Positions 1-10,149 of a stretch of DNA of 64,000 nt are shown in pieces (the first letter of the stretch is position 1; every line of letters begins with the position of its first letter). Both the position numbers and the translations under genes were made by a program. Source of the stretch: Nomia melanderi. Its lineage: Eukaryota > Arthropoda > Insecta > Hymenoptera > Halictidae. The stretch is taken from the NCBI RefSeq assembly GCF_051020985.1, contig NC_134999.1, forward strand, positions 27,685,160 through 27,749,159, written 5' to 3'. The notes under the pieces are model-generated. The model was not told the DNA's origin. It was given only the letters and a program-made list of their open reading frames with translations, and ran no database searches.

Positions 1-289
1 CGAGATACGCACAACGTTCCTTAAAACTGATTTATTTCTCCCATCCTAATTTTCAGTAACAACGAGTTTTACTGCTGACAATATTCCGAAATTCACGTTT
101 ATTTTTCATAACTTTCCTATCATATCCAAGATAAACAATTATTCATTTATTTATTCATCAACTATTCATATTGTATTCCTTAAACCACGTAGAGTAATAA
201 CGTCCATTAAAAAACTATGGTCGACTAATCAACTCAAAAATCAACTTTCAACATTGTTCTTTCGAGGGAATTAAAGTATTTCTATTCGC

Positions 290-970
290 ATTGGCTCAAA
301 AGGGTCCGACGTACTCACTGCTTATTTCGTCTAAAAATCTCAGTGAGCTACGCCTTTACGGTGTAAACAGTAGCCGTGTAGCGGTAGGACACGAGCATGG
401 TACACGACACACGCACGTACGGTCAGATGAATGGCTGGAAAGGTGGGTGTTACGGGTGCACCGAGAGGAGCACCCGGAGCAGCATCCTCCGGCAACGACA
501 AGCTGAAGCGGAGAGACGGTGACTCCACGGCCGAGTCCGGTGTGGTCGGTTGTGTGCGCAGCGGCTGGTAATTAAACAACGACTAGTGGCCATTAGCCCA
601 TTATCATATTCATGAACACGGAAAGTGCATCCCGATTCCTCGTCCGGTTCCTCCGGCGACGATCGAGCTAGCTGTTTATACGGTCTGTGTTCGCGGACCC
701 TCCCCGTCCTACCGCGCCCGTCGCGCGTCGGCGAGTCGCGGGGATATCTTATGGGGCCACGCGACTACCCCGGTGGCCCCACCACCCCATTCCACACGGT
801 GAAAGTAGATGCGGGCTAGTAGCTACTAGATCCATGACACTGCCGATCATCGATGAATTGCTACGATTCGTCTTGTCGCGTTTCCGCGGCAACTGCTTCC
901 TTAAACAGTTAACTGCGTTTTACGAGCACACAGGTCATCTTAACCCCTTTGTTGTCCATCGAAAGAATTG
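290..970. promoter_or_regulatory. GC-rich island left of the LIM2 exon (+ copy)
   Basis: GC content rises sharply against AT-rich flanks. Overlapping open frames on both strands have no splice logic or recognisable domain. It lies in the presumed large intron of the plus gene. A conserved regulatory element is possible (inference). Confidence 0.3.
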
Positions 971-1589
971 TACCTAAGTGAACGATACCGAACCAATTTG
1001 ATGTAACTTAGTACGGCTCGAAGAAAAATCGTTAAAAAATGTAAGAAAGTTATCTACAAAATTCGAAAAGGATCACATTACTAAGTAAAGGGAGAATGAA
1101 TTAATGCCAGTTGTATTACAATATTTGTTGAAAATTGTATTAATAATATTTATTCAAAGTTATCAGGAAAAGTGGAAAAATTAGTTTTCTTGTGCAAACG
1201 GTGTTTGCAATTAAGAAGAATCACGGTTTGGTCTTAGTTTGATGTAGGGCACGTGAGGATAAATATTGTATTTTCAATTATTTGTTATAAAAGTACTTAA
1301 AAAGTAACTATACAATTATTTGTAGGAAATTCCACGTGTCAAATTTTTATTTTATCGCTCTAGCGTATACACAGTCTCGGTATCAATCATCGCGAAATAT
1401 AACGAAAAGTTAAACTCATAAACCATTTTTCCAGTTTGTGCAACATCTCACATAGGGTTTCTGAAGAGGAATTCAACCATTTAGAATGTTTTATAAATTA
1501 ATTTTAAGATAAAGTTCTCTCACGATGCGAATAATAAAGCGTCATCGCATACGCAACAATATGTCGTCGTTGGCACTATTCGCAAATGT
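971..1589. other. AT-rich intronic DNA
   Basis: Nothing recognised; simple AT-rich sequence between the GC-rich island and the family D repeat. Confidence 0.4.
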
Positions 1590-1837
1590 TGCTAATAACG
1601 CAATATCGTTGTTCAGCACTAAAAGGGTTAAAGCTTGAAATTATACTAATTCTTTCAACGATGAATTCTTTATTTTTCAGTTAAACATGTAATTCTTCTT
1701 TGTTTTCCTTTGGTTTTTCATTGAAATATACCCTAAGTGCATTCGTTCTGCGTTTGACGAATATACACTTCATTTTTTGATTTTATTGCGCGCTAAACGA
1801 GACATTTTTCAAACTAAATTCCATAGTTAACAGGTTT
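1590..1837. repeat. Family D element (variant with GCAATATCG insert)
   Basis: Shares AAAGCTTGAAAT, the TTCTTTGTTTTCCTTTGGTTT block and the CAAACTAAATTCC end with other D copies in this orientation. Its left part (CAATATCGTTGTTCAGCAC, then AAAAGGGTTAAAGC) matches only the copy at 40915-41188, so the two form a subtype. Confidence 0.6.
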
Positions 1838-1859
1838 ATAGCTTTCAAGTGTTTTTGCT

Positions 1860-2070
1860 GAGTACGAGCATAAAAAGATGGCAGTTTTTTGTGTTGTGAG
1901 GAGTGTACTCGCCATTAAAGATAGCAATTTATTATTTTCTGACGAGTATATTTGTCACGAGAAGATGGCAATTTTTAAATTTATGATGAACATACTCGTT
2001 GTGAAAATATGGCAAGTTTTTGTTTTGTGATGAGCACACTCACCGTACAGAAAAAATTTGCCTTTGCTAT
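1860..2070. repeat. Minisatellite, about 43-base unit, 4-5 copies
   Basis: Degenerate head-to-tail units start near 1860, 1901, 1944, 1988 and 2032. Each has a GAGTA(C/T)-type start, a central AGATGGCAA-like core and a T-rich end. Unit length is 41-44 bases. Confidence 0.65.
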
Positions 2071-2777
2071 TCAAAGTGAAATTTGGGTGACATAAAGAAG
2101 ATATTCATAATTTTGTATTTCTACATTTATAATCCTTATAATTATAAGTCGGTTTATTTCTATAGGTAATAGAAAAAGTTGAAAATATTAATCGAACTAT
2201 AATATTTTGAAGCTAACCAAGAAATGGAGATAAAACGTTTATAAAGAATTAAATAACACAAACGTATATATATTTAATTATAGTTTAAAATATGAATTTA
2301 AAATAATTACATCCTAAATAAATATTATTATAATACTATTTATTAAAGTGTTCAGATAGTCGGTTTTAGCTTCATTAACGCGAAGACAATGGACTTGTAA
2401 ATACCTGCATAAGCAGCTACCTATAGGGATTATATTCCGTTGTTTTCGATGCACGTTGCAAGTTTTCTTGGGGTAAAAAAAATTTCACAATTGACATCAA
2501 CTCGCTTAAAATTCTAATCCCTGCCTAACATCTTAACGTGGGCGCTGAAGACACAGAATCGCTGATCCCCTATATAAGAGGTATGGGATTAAAGTTTATG
2601 GTTTTCATGGTTGCTATACCTGTATCAATAAGATTTCATAAGTTATGAGAGATTATAGATTTCAACAATCTATATGAATCTAATGTTTCCTTTCCATTAA
2701 ATTTTAGCCTTACTTTAATTTTCCAAGCTATTAGCAACATGAAAGGTCTAACTGCTTATTTATACTTCAAACATATC
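2071..2777. other. AT-rich intronic DNA
   Basis: No repeat family member, exon or RNA gene recognised. Confidence 0.4.
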
Positions 2778-2994
2778 TTAATACTGAAACTACCAGACGG
2801 ATCAAAACAACCCATTCCTGATTTCTTCTTCCTGCAATTATTGAAAAGATAACAGATATTTCTCTGAGAATTATTAAAGAAATTTATTTAGAAATACACA
2901 AGCTGAATTCTGAATTCTCAATAGATGCAGTTTTGGAGTTTCTACAGAGGAAGTTCAAAAAGTCTATTTAACTGCTCGGTAGTTTTAGTATTAA
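2778..2994. repeat. Family A TTAA element
   Basis: Starts TTAATACTGAAACTACCAG and ends GCTCGGTAGTTTTAGTATTAA (the edges are inverted repeats). The interior carries the family blocks AAAAGATAACAGATATTTC and GGAGTTTCTACAGAG. 217 bases, non-coding. Confidence 0.75.
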
Positions 2995-3239
2995 TCGTCG
3001 CAAATATTTTTATTGTTTCTGATAATACAAAAAAAAGTTTCAAATCATATTTTTGGGAACTCCAAAATGCCCATCGTGTTCGAATAAACATTCGCTCAAA
3101 TCACATCTCCATGCGAGACATAAATATGAGAGTAATTAAAACATATGAGTAATTAATATCTCTACTATGCATGCAATAATTCTCTACTTAACTGCAACTG
3201 CTAATAGCCCATAGAAATAAATTCCATTGCGAAATCTGA

Positions 3240-3500
3240 GAGTTTTCCGGCACGGAGAAGCACCAAAGACGGTGCTTGGATTATCGACACCTGAATACGA
3301 GCGCACACAGAGGCAAAAGAATCGTCGGCACTTTGCCGGATACATTCGTTAGGGAGTGAGACGTCTTGGAAGCTAAAGCCTTCGGTGAGCTTCCATCGTG
3401 GAATTTATGGGCGCCATTGCCGCAGGTGACCGCGTGCTGCGTGCGTGCGAATTCTTTACGATCGCTTCTGATTTCCCTGCATGAAACCGCGTCGTTATTC
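3240..3500. promoter_or_regulatory. Small GC-rich island
   Basis: Moderately GC-rich patch about 0.8 kb left of the LIM2 exon. An open frame at 3366-3563 has no LIM cysteine pattern. Regulatory function is only a possibility. Confidence 0.2.
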
Positions 3501-4271
3501 AGCAGCTCAGCGTGGAAAAACTATGAGATCTCTGTAAATTTTTGCAGAAAACAAACTAATTGAAAGTTGAGAATAAAGTTGAGAATTATAATTTCCTTGT
3601 TGCAGGATTCCTCACCTACCTGACATCAAATTAATTTTCAGATTTACGTTTATGTACTTTAACCTGTTGTGTTCGAAGAAATTTTCCTGGGAAGTTAGAA
3701 ATTCGAAAAGTGTTTGTTTGAAAATGAATAAAAGTTTTCGAAAACGAATAACACGCAACACATAAGTATCTTGTCCGTACAAGTGATTAAAAGTTCGGAA
3801 CTTTTTTTTGATTTTCGATAAAATTATTTATTTTCAGCAGTCTAAATTTTGGTTGCTGAAGTTCATTAACTTAGAGATAATATTTTTATTTCTATGACAA
3901 TTTCAATCGATTGCATATATTAACTATTTTATTTCAATATTTAATTGGTAAATATATTTCTAGACTATAGATTCAATACCAAACATTGAATAAAAGGTTT
4001 AACACGTTCAGATGTCATGTCTACCATTTTTGATATTTGGAATACACGCGCAATATTTCTAAGGAAATATTTTTTATGAAACATGTGGCAACGAATAGTG
4101 GTACACGTCGCGAAGCAACGAAAACGTAAAGAAGTAGTATCAAAATATGTATAAAAGTTAACAAAACCTTGAATGTAACTTAATATTTCATTTAAAATCA
4201 GTGCAATAATAAACGATTTAATGTAAGAGATTTATAAGATTGCTGAAGTATCATCTATATTTTGTTTACAG
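3501..4271. other. AT-rich end of the intron before the LIM2 exon
   Basis: Ends in the acceptor TTTGTTTACAG. A TTAACACGTTCAGATGTCATG near 4000 looks like one end of a TTAA element, but no partner end was found. Confidence 0.4.
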
Positions 4272-4489
4272 AACATTCGGCGCTAAGTGTGCAAAATGTG
4301 GACGTAGCGTAGGAGCTGGAGATTGGGTAAGGAGAGCTAGGGAAAGGGTATATCACCTAGCCTGTTTTGCTTGTGATGCCTGTTCCCGTCAACTCTCTAC
4401 AGGTGAACAGTTCGCTCTCTTGGATGCCAGATTGCTCTGTAAGGCACACTATCTCGACGTCGTCGAAGGAAATAATACTTCTTCCGATG
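4272..4489 (+). CDS. Awh: Awh (+ copy) exon: LIM2 domain
   Basis: The acceptor is TTTGTTTACAG before 4272; the donor is GATG|GTGAGG at 4490. The first base completes a split codon (phase 2); then comes TFGAKCAKCGRS. Zinc ligands follow the LIM pattern: CAKC, then HLAC, FACDAC, and a closing CKAH. The exon ends in the linker EGNNTSSD. The residues are identical to those of the minus-strand copy from TFGAKC to NNTSS, although many third positions differ. Confidence 0.95.
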
Positions 4490-7390
4490 GTGAGGTTATA
4501 CGGATACATTGCAATATTTATCCATTGCGTTATGATTTCTCTCTGAACTATGATCAGTCTAACTATATTCTTATTAATTTATTAAAAATACGAGAAAAAT
4601 TCTAAACATATTTTGTGTTAACGTTGGCTTTAAAGTATAATCATTGATAACAAAGGAATAATATTTCATTTGAAATCAAACGTATTGAGTAATATTTATA
4701 TTGGTTAAATTCTATTTGAAATCTTCACCACTAGTCAAACACGACATTATAGGACAAGGGGTTAACACATTCGGGACCATAATCCTATATCTTTTTATAT
4801 TTCTCAGCTGAATACCAATAACGTACTTCTACCTCATTTTTAATTTTTCCAAAAGAATACCAGTAACATAACTCTACGTCATTTTATATTTTTTATAAGA
4901 ATTCTGATCACTTAATTCTACGTCATTTCAAAATCTGTAACCGAAAATTAAAAACATAGCTTTACCATATATTTTTTGTATTCACAGACATTTGAACAAC
5001 ATACTTTGTGGTATTCAACTATAGACTTTAGGAAAGATATATAGTCGCGAATGTGTTAAAGCTATTTTGTGTATTAAACTATCTTATAAAACGTTAGCTT
5101 ATCTATAGAAAGGTTACTCCGAAGATTTTACAGTAGATAGTTAAAATCATGCTCGACAGTTTACCAAAATGATATTTATACAAAAAAAATTACATTATCA
5201 TATTGTGTTTTATTTTCCCATATAATCATTTTGAAGAACATTTAACATATTGCACCTGTCAAGATGCATAATATTATTTATTCATAATTCGCGTAAAAAT
5301 AGAATAAGCTTTATAGTCGATGACTGGACTACTTTCTATTGTGAAATGGTGTAAATTTAGAGATTCAAAGGAGGATAGGATAGAGAACGGTGGGATGTAG
5401 AGACAAATGGAAAGGAAGGTGGGGCGTCTCTAATTACTACTTTCGCAGAAGGCGGTGACTCCGAAAGTGGCCACAAGAACGGTAACAAGGCGAAGAGGGT
5501 GAGGACCACCTTCACCGAGGAGCAGCTTTCGGTTCTGCAAGCGAACTTCCAATTGGACAGCAACCCCGATGGCCAAGATCTGGAGAGGATAGCGCATGTG
5601 ACTGGACTCAGCAAAAGAGTTACGCAGGTTTGGTTCCAGAATTCTAGGGCGAGGCAGAAGAAGCATCTGCACACAGGCAAAATGAAAGGGCAACATGGTA
5701 CTTCTTGCGTTTGTTTCTTTCAGATTACATACTCAACTCACGGCAATTCCTATTAATTACCATACGTAGGGTGTAACGAAAAGAAACAATTCTTTTATTC
5801 GAGAACATAGTAAATTCCCTCGAATTCTTTATATTTTCCAATGAGTTTTAGAGTATGAGTTTTTTATTCGGTAAAATAAGAATTTAATTTCTTAACGATA
5901 GGAAAACTTTTTGGAAATTTTTTGTATTGCAGTTTGTAGTCTATTTAAAGCTAATTAAGTTTTATTGGAAACGTTTTTTTCGTTAGATTATCGGAAGTGC
6001 CTAACAAATCATGGCGATAGTTACGTGAAACATATTGTATATTGTATACTATATTTTTTATATACAGTTTATTTATTTTAAATAGAAATTTCGGTTGTTT
6101 AAAGTCGAATGAATGTATCGAATATCGTGAAAGCATATTTGAGAACAATCTAAGTATGAAACAATCGATCTTTCGACAGGGTAAATGACAGTTACACCTA
6201 GAAGTATTAGATATTACAATGCTCTAGGGTTAAGAAGCATCATTTACTGTTACAGTTCATCAATCACCTCCGAATTCCACTGCCGCTACGGGCGATTTCA
6301 GTCGGCATATCAATTTACATCTGACTTATTCCTTTCAACATCAGCAGCAACACCATCATGGCCAGCAACAACCGCAGCTCAGCCCAGCTACGTGCAAGAG
6401 TCCTACACCTTCGATTTATCATAATCACGGTAAGAGAATTTTTAACCTCTTGACTTTCTTCTGGCGTCAGGATGTATCAAACTTTTTAAACTTTCTCAAT
6501 AAGGAGTTTTGAGCAATAAATTAAAAATATAGGTAAATCTGTTTTTCAAAGAAAATATGTTTAACGGATTTGTCGAGAAACTACTCTAGAAAACAAACAA
6601 CTTTAATTTGTAACTTTAAATGGAATACCTACAGAAACTTTTGTAAATAATTCAATCATTTAACATGGACTATTTAATTAATAAAGTATTAACGTTATTC
6701 GTTATGTATATGATTTGGGCTAATGAAATTGTTACTTTGTATTGTAACGATCTGTATATACCTATGCTTATTATAATAATATGCAACAAATTTTCTTTTT
6801 TCGAGTATTAAAATTTGAAAAAATTCTTAGATGATGCCAATTACGTACAAAATGAATTAATATTAAAAATACGGAAGTAAATATTGCTATTACTTATATT
6901 TATCTTATAAAAGATCACTGGTTTATAATAATTTTATTAACATTATCTAGTTTAAATTCGAATGATATTATTTAATCATAAATTATTGACCCTTTTAAGT
7001 CACCTATCACTTTCGAGAAGTACTCAAACTTTAATTTTATCCGTCTTCAGTTCTAATAGATACACTTCTTTTCGATATTTCTTGAAAATAATCCTAACCG
7101 ATTTTCATAATATATCTCTATATACATTTTAAGAATATGTTAATAACTAATATATTTAGAAAAATGTTCGTATCTCAGAAATTGTAAACAATATCCCACG
7201 AAAATTGTGTCCCTAAAACAATTAACTCACAGTCAGACAGGCGATAGTATACAAAATGGAAACAAAACTTTTGCTTTGAAAAGGTCTACTTTCAATCGCA
7301 ACCCCGTCAACTCTGTCTTCAGGCTCGGAACAATCGATGGACGAACTCTCGCAGGATTCGATGATGTTGTCGATGCCGAACGAAGTCTAA
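4272..7390 (+). CDS. Awh: Arrowhead-type LIM-homeodomain transcription factor (5'-incomplete, 4 exons in window)
   Basis: Joined exons 4272-4489, 5449-5697, 6256-6429 and 7323-7390 give an open frame of about 235 residues plus stop. Intron phases run 2 (incoming), 1, 1, 1, and every boundary is GT-AG. The product has a complete LIM2 zinc-binding domain, an acidic Ser/Gly linker, a homeodomain and a short tail. The tail blocks RHINLHLTYSF and SMDELSQDS, with an NEV C-terminus, look like Drosophila Arrowhead as I remember it. The family acts in the nucleus: the homeodomain binds TAAT-type sites, and the LIM domains recruit LDB/Chip-type cofactors. In flies Awh controls growth of imaginal precursor cells. 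No LIM1 exon was found between 1 and 4271, so it probably lies further left; the sister gene has a 9.8 kb intron at the same place. I see no frame damage. The gene converges on its paralogue at 11307-35316. Confidence 0.93.
4612..4765. repeat. Family C TTAA element, 5'-truncated
   Basis: The right-hand part matches family C: GATAACAAAGGAATAATATT, then CTTCACCACTAGTCAAACACG, ending GGACAAGGGGTTAA. Its terminal TTAA is shared with the next element. Confidence 0.65.
4762..5059. repeat. Family F TTAA element with internal 45-base tandem repeat
   Basis: The edges TTAACACATTCGGGAC and GTCGCGAATGTGTTAA are imperfect inverted repeats. Inside, three degenerate units of about 45 bases (4811-4855, 4856-4900, 4901-4944) share a TTCTACGTCATTT core. 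It lies wholly within the LIM2-homeodomain intron. Confidence 0.65.
5449..5697 (+). CDS. Awh: Awh (+ copy) exon: linker and homeodomain
   Basis: The acceptor is ACTACTTTCGCAG before 5449; the donor is CATG|GTACTT at 5698. It encodes the linker EGGDSESGHKNGNKA and then the homeodomain, which starts KRVRTTFTEEQL and ends WFQNSRARQKKH. Helix 3 keeps the Trp-Phe-Gln-Asn core (Gln50, Asn51), which predicts TAAT-type binding. The post-homeodomain stretch LHTGKMKGQH resembles the fly IHAGKNK region. The 58-residue homeodomain core is identical to that of the minus-strand copy. Confidence 0.95.
5698..6255 (+). other. Awh (+ copy) intron after the homeodomain
   Basis: 558-base phase 1 intron, AT-rich, with no repeat family member seen. 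Same position and phase as the 975-base intron of the minus copy. Confidence 0.88.
6256..6429 (+). CDS. Awh: Awh (+ copy) exon: C-terminal region with RHINLHLTYSF block
   Basis: The acceptor is TTACTGTTACAG before 6256; the donor is CACG|GTAAGA at 6430. Read in the frame set by the previous exon (phase 1), it gives HQSPPNSTAATGDFSRHIN, then LHLTYSFQ, then a His/Gln-rich run and a Ser/Pro-rich end. The frame continues cleanly into the last exon. The RHIN-LTYSF block is the feature I recognise from fly Arrowhead. A longer-looking frame over the same bases, starting at 6185, is out of phase and was not used. Confidence 0.88.
6430..7322 (+). other. Awh (+ copy) last intron
   Basis: 893-base phase 1 intron, very AT-rich, nothing else recognised. 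Confidence 0.85.
7323..7390 (+). CDS. Awh: Awh (+ copy) terminal coding exon
   Basis: The acceptor is CAACTCTGTCTTCAG before 7323. The split Gly codon is followed by SEQSMDELSQDSMMLSMPNE and a final V, then the stop TAA at 7388-7390. Fly Arrowhead, as remembered, ends with a very similar SMDELSQDS...MPSEV, which supports this small exon and its frame even though it is only 22 codons long. Confidence 0.9.
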
Positions 7391-8842
7391 TCTCCGCTGC
7401 TGAATTAGCAGTATTGTAAATATTCTCATTATCGAGTTAAAGTTTATTATAACATAAGTCCACGATTCGGTGAAAGCGATAGTCCCCTCTGTTTAATTTA
7501 ATTTATCAACGATAATCAATAGCCTCAACGTCAGTGTCGTAATTTAATCTTGAATCGTGCTGGCTTCTGGCCAAAGTTCTTGAATCGAATGGACGTTTTC
7601 TTTGGTACACTTAATGTTTGATTTTTCAACAGCGCTGTTGATTCACGACCGAAAATGAAAATGCTCGCAGTGAAACAATGCGATTCAAGTCCCAAAGTCT
7701 CTTTAGGATATGCCACTTTTCTGAAACGTTAATTTTCGCAAATCATTTTAGTATAATGTGATCTGCAATTGTACTTGTCTGGTTGATTAATTCTTTAAAG
7801 AGTCTTCTGGTTGAGAATTGTGTGATTTTATAAAATCTACGTGTCTGATATAATACAACAATGTGAATAATTATAAGCTCAATGAAATTTTGAAAATTTT
7901 AAAGGGATTTACTATCGCCTACAAAAATCAAAGCGTCCATTAAAATATTATTAAGAAATTGCCGTTTTCAAATTTTTCGTAATAATAGTAATAATCATCG
8001 GACAATGTATATACTCTTGCTTATTGAGGCAACTGTACAATATTGTAATTACTTTGAAAAATATTCTCGTTATAATATTTAATTAATGTCTAGTCAAATA
8101 ATTTTGGAAGACCAATAAAACAGTCTTTCATATTTTTTAAAGACTTCAGGAAAACTTATTTTGATCCTGTAATTATTCACGTTACAAAATTTGAATTGAT
8201 TTTAGTAAAATGTAAAGTATATTACTATATTAAAAATCTGCCATCAAATATACGTTCGACGTTAAAATCAAATAAACAGAATTTATTTGTCGCACGATTG
8301 AACAAATAATAAAAGTTTTGACCGATATTAATGGTTGATGAAAAAGTTAGTGAAACACTTTAAAGAATTAATTTTCCAATTTTTTTCAGCTACGTATTTC
8401 ATATTTTCCGACGATACGTTAGGAAATTGCGGAAGTGTACCGAAATGTTTTGTATTATTTAAATCGAAATCCGCCCAAAATGTTAATCGATAACGATATC
8501 AGCAAAATCGTAGATGGCGCCAATTTTTAAGACTGGATGGCGGCACAGCTCCCTCGCACTTGGTGTCAAGCTTATTATAAATAAGTGATATACAATTTAA
8601 CATTCCATGTTAAGCGTGAACACGTCCGCCATGGTGGAAGTGAGTTGTATGTACATGTGTTAATGCATCGTTAACTATTTGTCTTTAATCGTAAACTTGT
8701 GTTAATTCTTCTTAAATATTAATTAAACTACGAACGTTCATGGAAATTCACAGTTTTACAGAGCAGCTAAAGAAACATTGACGATACAAAAGGTAAATTC
8801 CTTCATTAATAGTTTTATTCTGCTTAAAATTGGAACACAGCT
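7391..8842. other. Downstream flank / probable 3' UTR of Awh (+ copy)
   Basis: AT-rich sequence with no coding potential I can support. The first few hundred bases are presumably 3' UTR. A mildly GC-richer stretch near 8480-8650 contains no recognisable motif or exon. Confidence 0.4.
8114..8119 (+). terminator. Candidate poly(A) signal for Awh (+ copy)
   Basis: AATAAA inside ACCAATAAAACAG, about 720 bases past the stop codon. It is one of the first canonical signals downstream. Such hexamers are common in AT-rich DNA, so this is only a candidate. Confidence 0.3.
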
Positions 8843-9055
8843 TTAACTCTTTGCGGTCGAATATCGCCGCAATGGCGACTTCGAGCCTTGATAACTGAAA
8901 TTGAAAACTGCAAATGAATAATTTCATTATACAACCAACGAGACACTGACATGTGGTTCTTTTCGATTTTACTATTCAAAACTTCGATGCATCATTCAGC
9001 TTTTTATGAAAAGAAATGTTAGAAGTTTAAGACAGTCTCATCCGCAAAGGATTAA
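8843..9055. repeat. TTAA-bounded MITE-like element (family H-like ends)
   Basis: It begins TTAACTCTTTGCGG and ends CCGCAAAGGATTAA, an inverted repeat of about 14 bases with TTAA at both edges. The length is 213 bases with no ORF. The ends resemble the element at 41185-41405; the interiors differ. Confidence 0.6.
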
Positions 9056-9907
9056 TAACAAAACATTACAATTTTTAATATATTACACTCAACACATTTG
9101 TATTCTATAATCGAAACATCATTAATGTCATATTACTTTGCCAGGGTGTCTCGTAACTGCTGATGCAAAGGGTAAAGAGTTAATTCTATATGAAAAATAA
9201 GTTGGAAATTTCGAACAAACTTGTTCTATTCAAAGCTTCCTTTCTTGAAAAAATTGAAATTGTATATTTTTCGAAGTTACATGCACATAGCTATCGAGAA
9301 TACTTTCCCATTAATTGTATCATCAGTATTTAATTATAAGTCTGCGAAGTGCACGTATGCTCTGTAAATATTAGCGCTTGATTTTCGATTTTCCACGGAT
9401 TCTGTAAAAGGTCGACTTTAAAATAAATTCGTAATTTTGTTGAACGAAACGTGAAAGTTTCAAGTGTGACGAATAAGAGACAAATGTAATTTTTCTTCTT
9501 TCCAGGAATTAGAATTTCTTACTTTTCATTGTTCCGAAGATTTTTCCTGATCTAATCAGGCAGTTGTTTTAATGAAACACGTAAGATCGTTTAAGATTAG
9601 CGCGAATCAGAGTCACCCGATGTCACCGGGAGTTCCTAACGTCTGATGTCTCTAGAATGTCGAGCTTGGGAGATCTCAGTGTGCATCCGAAAGCAATGCT
9701 CCGAATGAAAGTATCTTTTATAGTGTCTAGGTAATTGTGTATCCGTAAAAGAACCATAATTTAATATACATGTATTGTGATGTAAATATTGTAAACTAAG
9801 TATATACAATATAAAATGTTGCACATACCTGTACCGTTTCCTTTTCTGGCAATCTTGAGTAACCTTTTCATTTTCTGCTCAGAAGCACATTTATTTTCGC
9901 ATTAGTA
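9056..9907. other. Convergent intergenic DNA
   Basis: AT-rich spacer between the two Arrowhead genes. A further repeat edge is suggested near 9160-9183 (GCAAAGGGTAAAGAGTTAA). Otherwise nothing recognised. Confidence 0.4.
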
Positions 9908-10149
9908 TTAACACTTTGACAGTCGGTATCATGTTTGTTGACAAATAAATAAAATAAATATTGCAATATACATTTCAATCATTATAATTTTATAATTATA
10001 ATCCCCTGATTATATTTTATAATTATATTTTATAATAATATTATAAAGAAATCATTTTATTAGTTTTCAAAATGAAATATTTTCAGAAACTGTCATTAGT
10101 ATCTACGTGATACATTTTGCGATAAAAATATGACCATCAAAGTGTTAGT
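9908..10149. repeat. TTAA-bounded MITE-like element
   Basis: It starts TTAACACTTTGACAGTC and ends GACCATCAAAGTGTTAG, an imperfect inverted repeat of about 17 bases. It is about 240 bases long, AT-rich inside and non-coding. Confidence 0.55.

Larger units (their letters stand above)
4490..5448 (+). other. Awh (+ copy) intron between LIM2 and homeodomain
   Basis: This 959-base phase 1 intron has no counterpart in the minus-strand paralogue. It is largely repeat: a family C remnant ending at 4765, then a family F element at 4762-5059. The remaining 390 bases are AT-rich with nothing recognised. Confidence 0.9.

Noticed and set aside
3366..3563. Plus frame as the missing LIM1 exon
   Set aside because: The cysteine/histidine spacing does not fit a LIM domain, and no phase 2 donor follows.
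5357..5696. Minus-strand frames over the plus homeodomain exon
   Set aside because: Antisense shadows of the homeodomain coding sequence, without domains.
6185..6424. 79-codon plus frame starting at 6185
   Set aside because: It overlaps a real exon but in the wrong phase; the correct frame gives the RHINLHLTYSF block.
4272..7390. Plus copy as a pseudogene
   Set aside because: All visible splice sites, frame and zinc ligands are intact and the tail is conserved. The missing LIM1 exon is better explained by the window edge.
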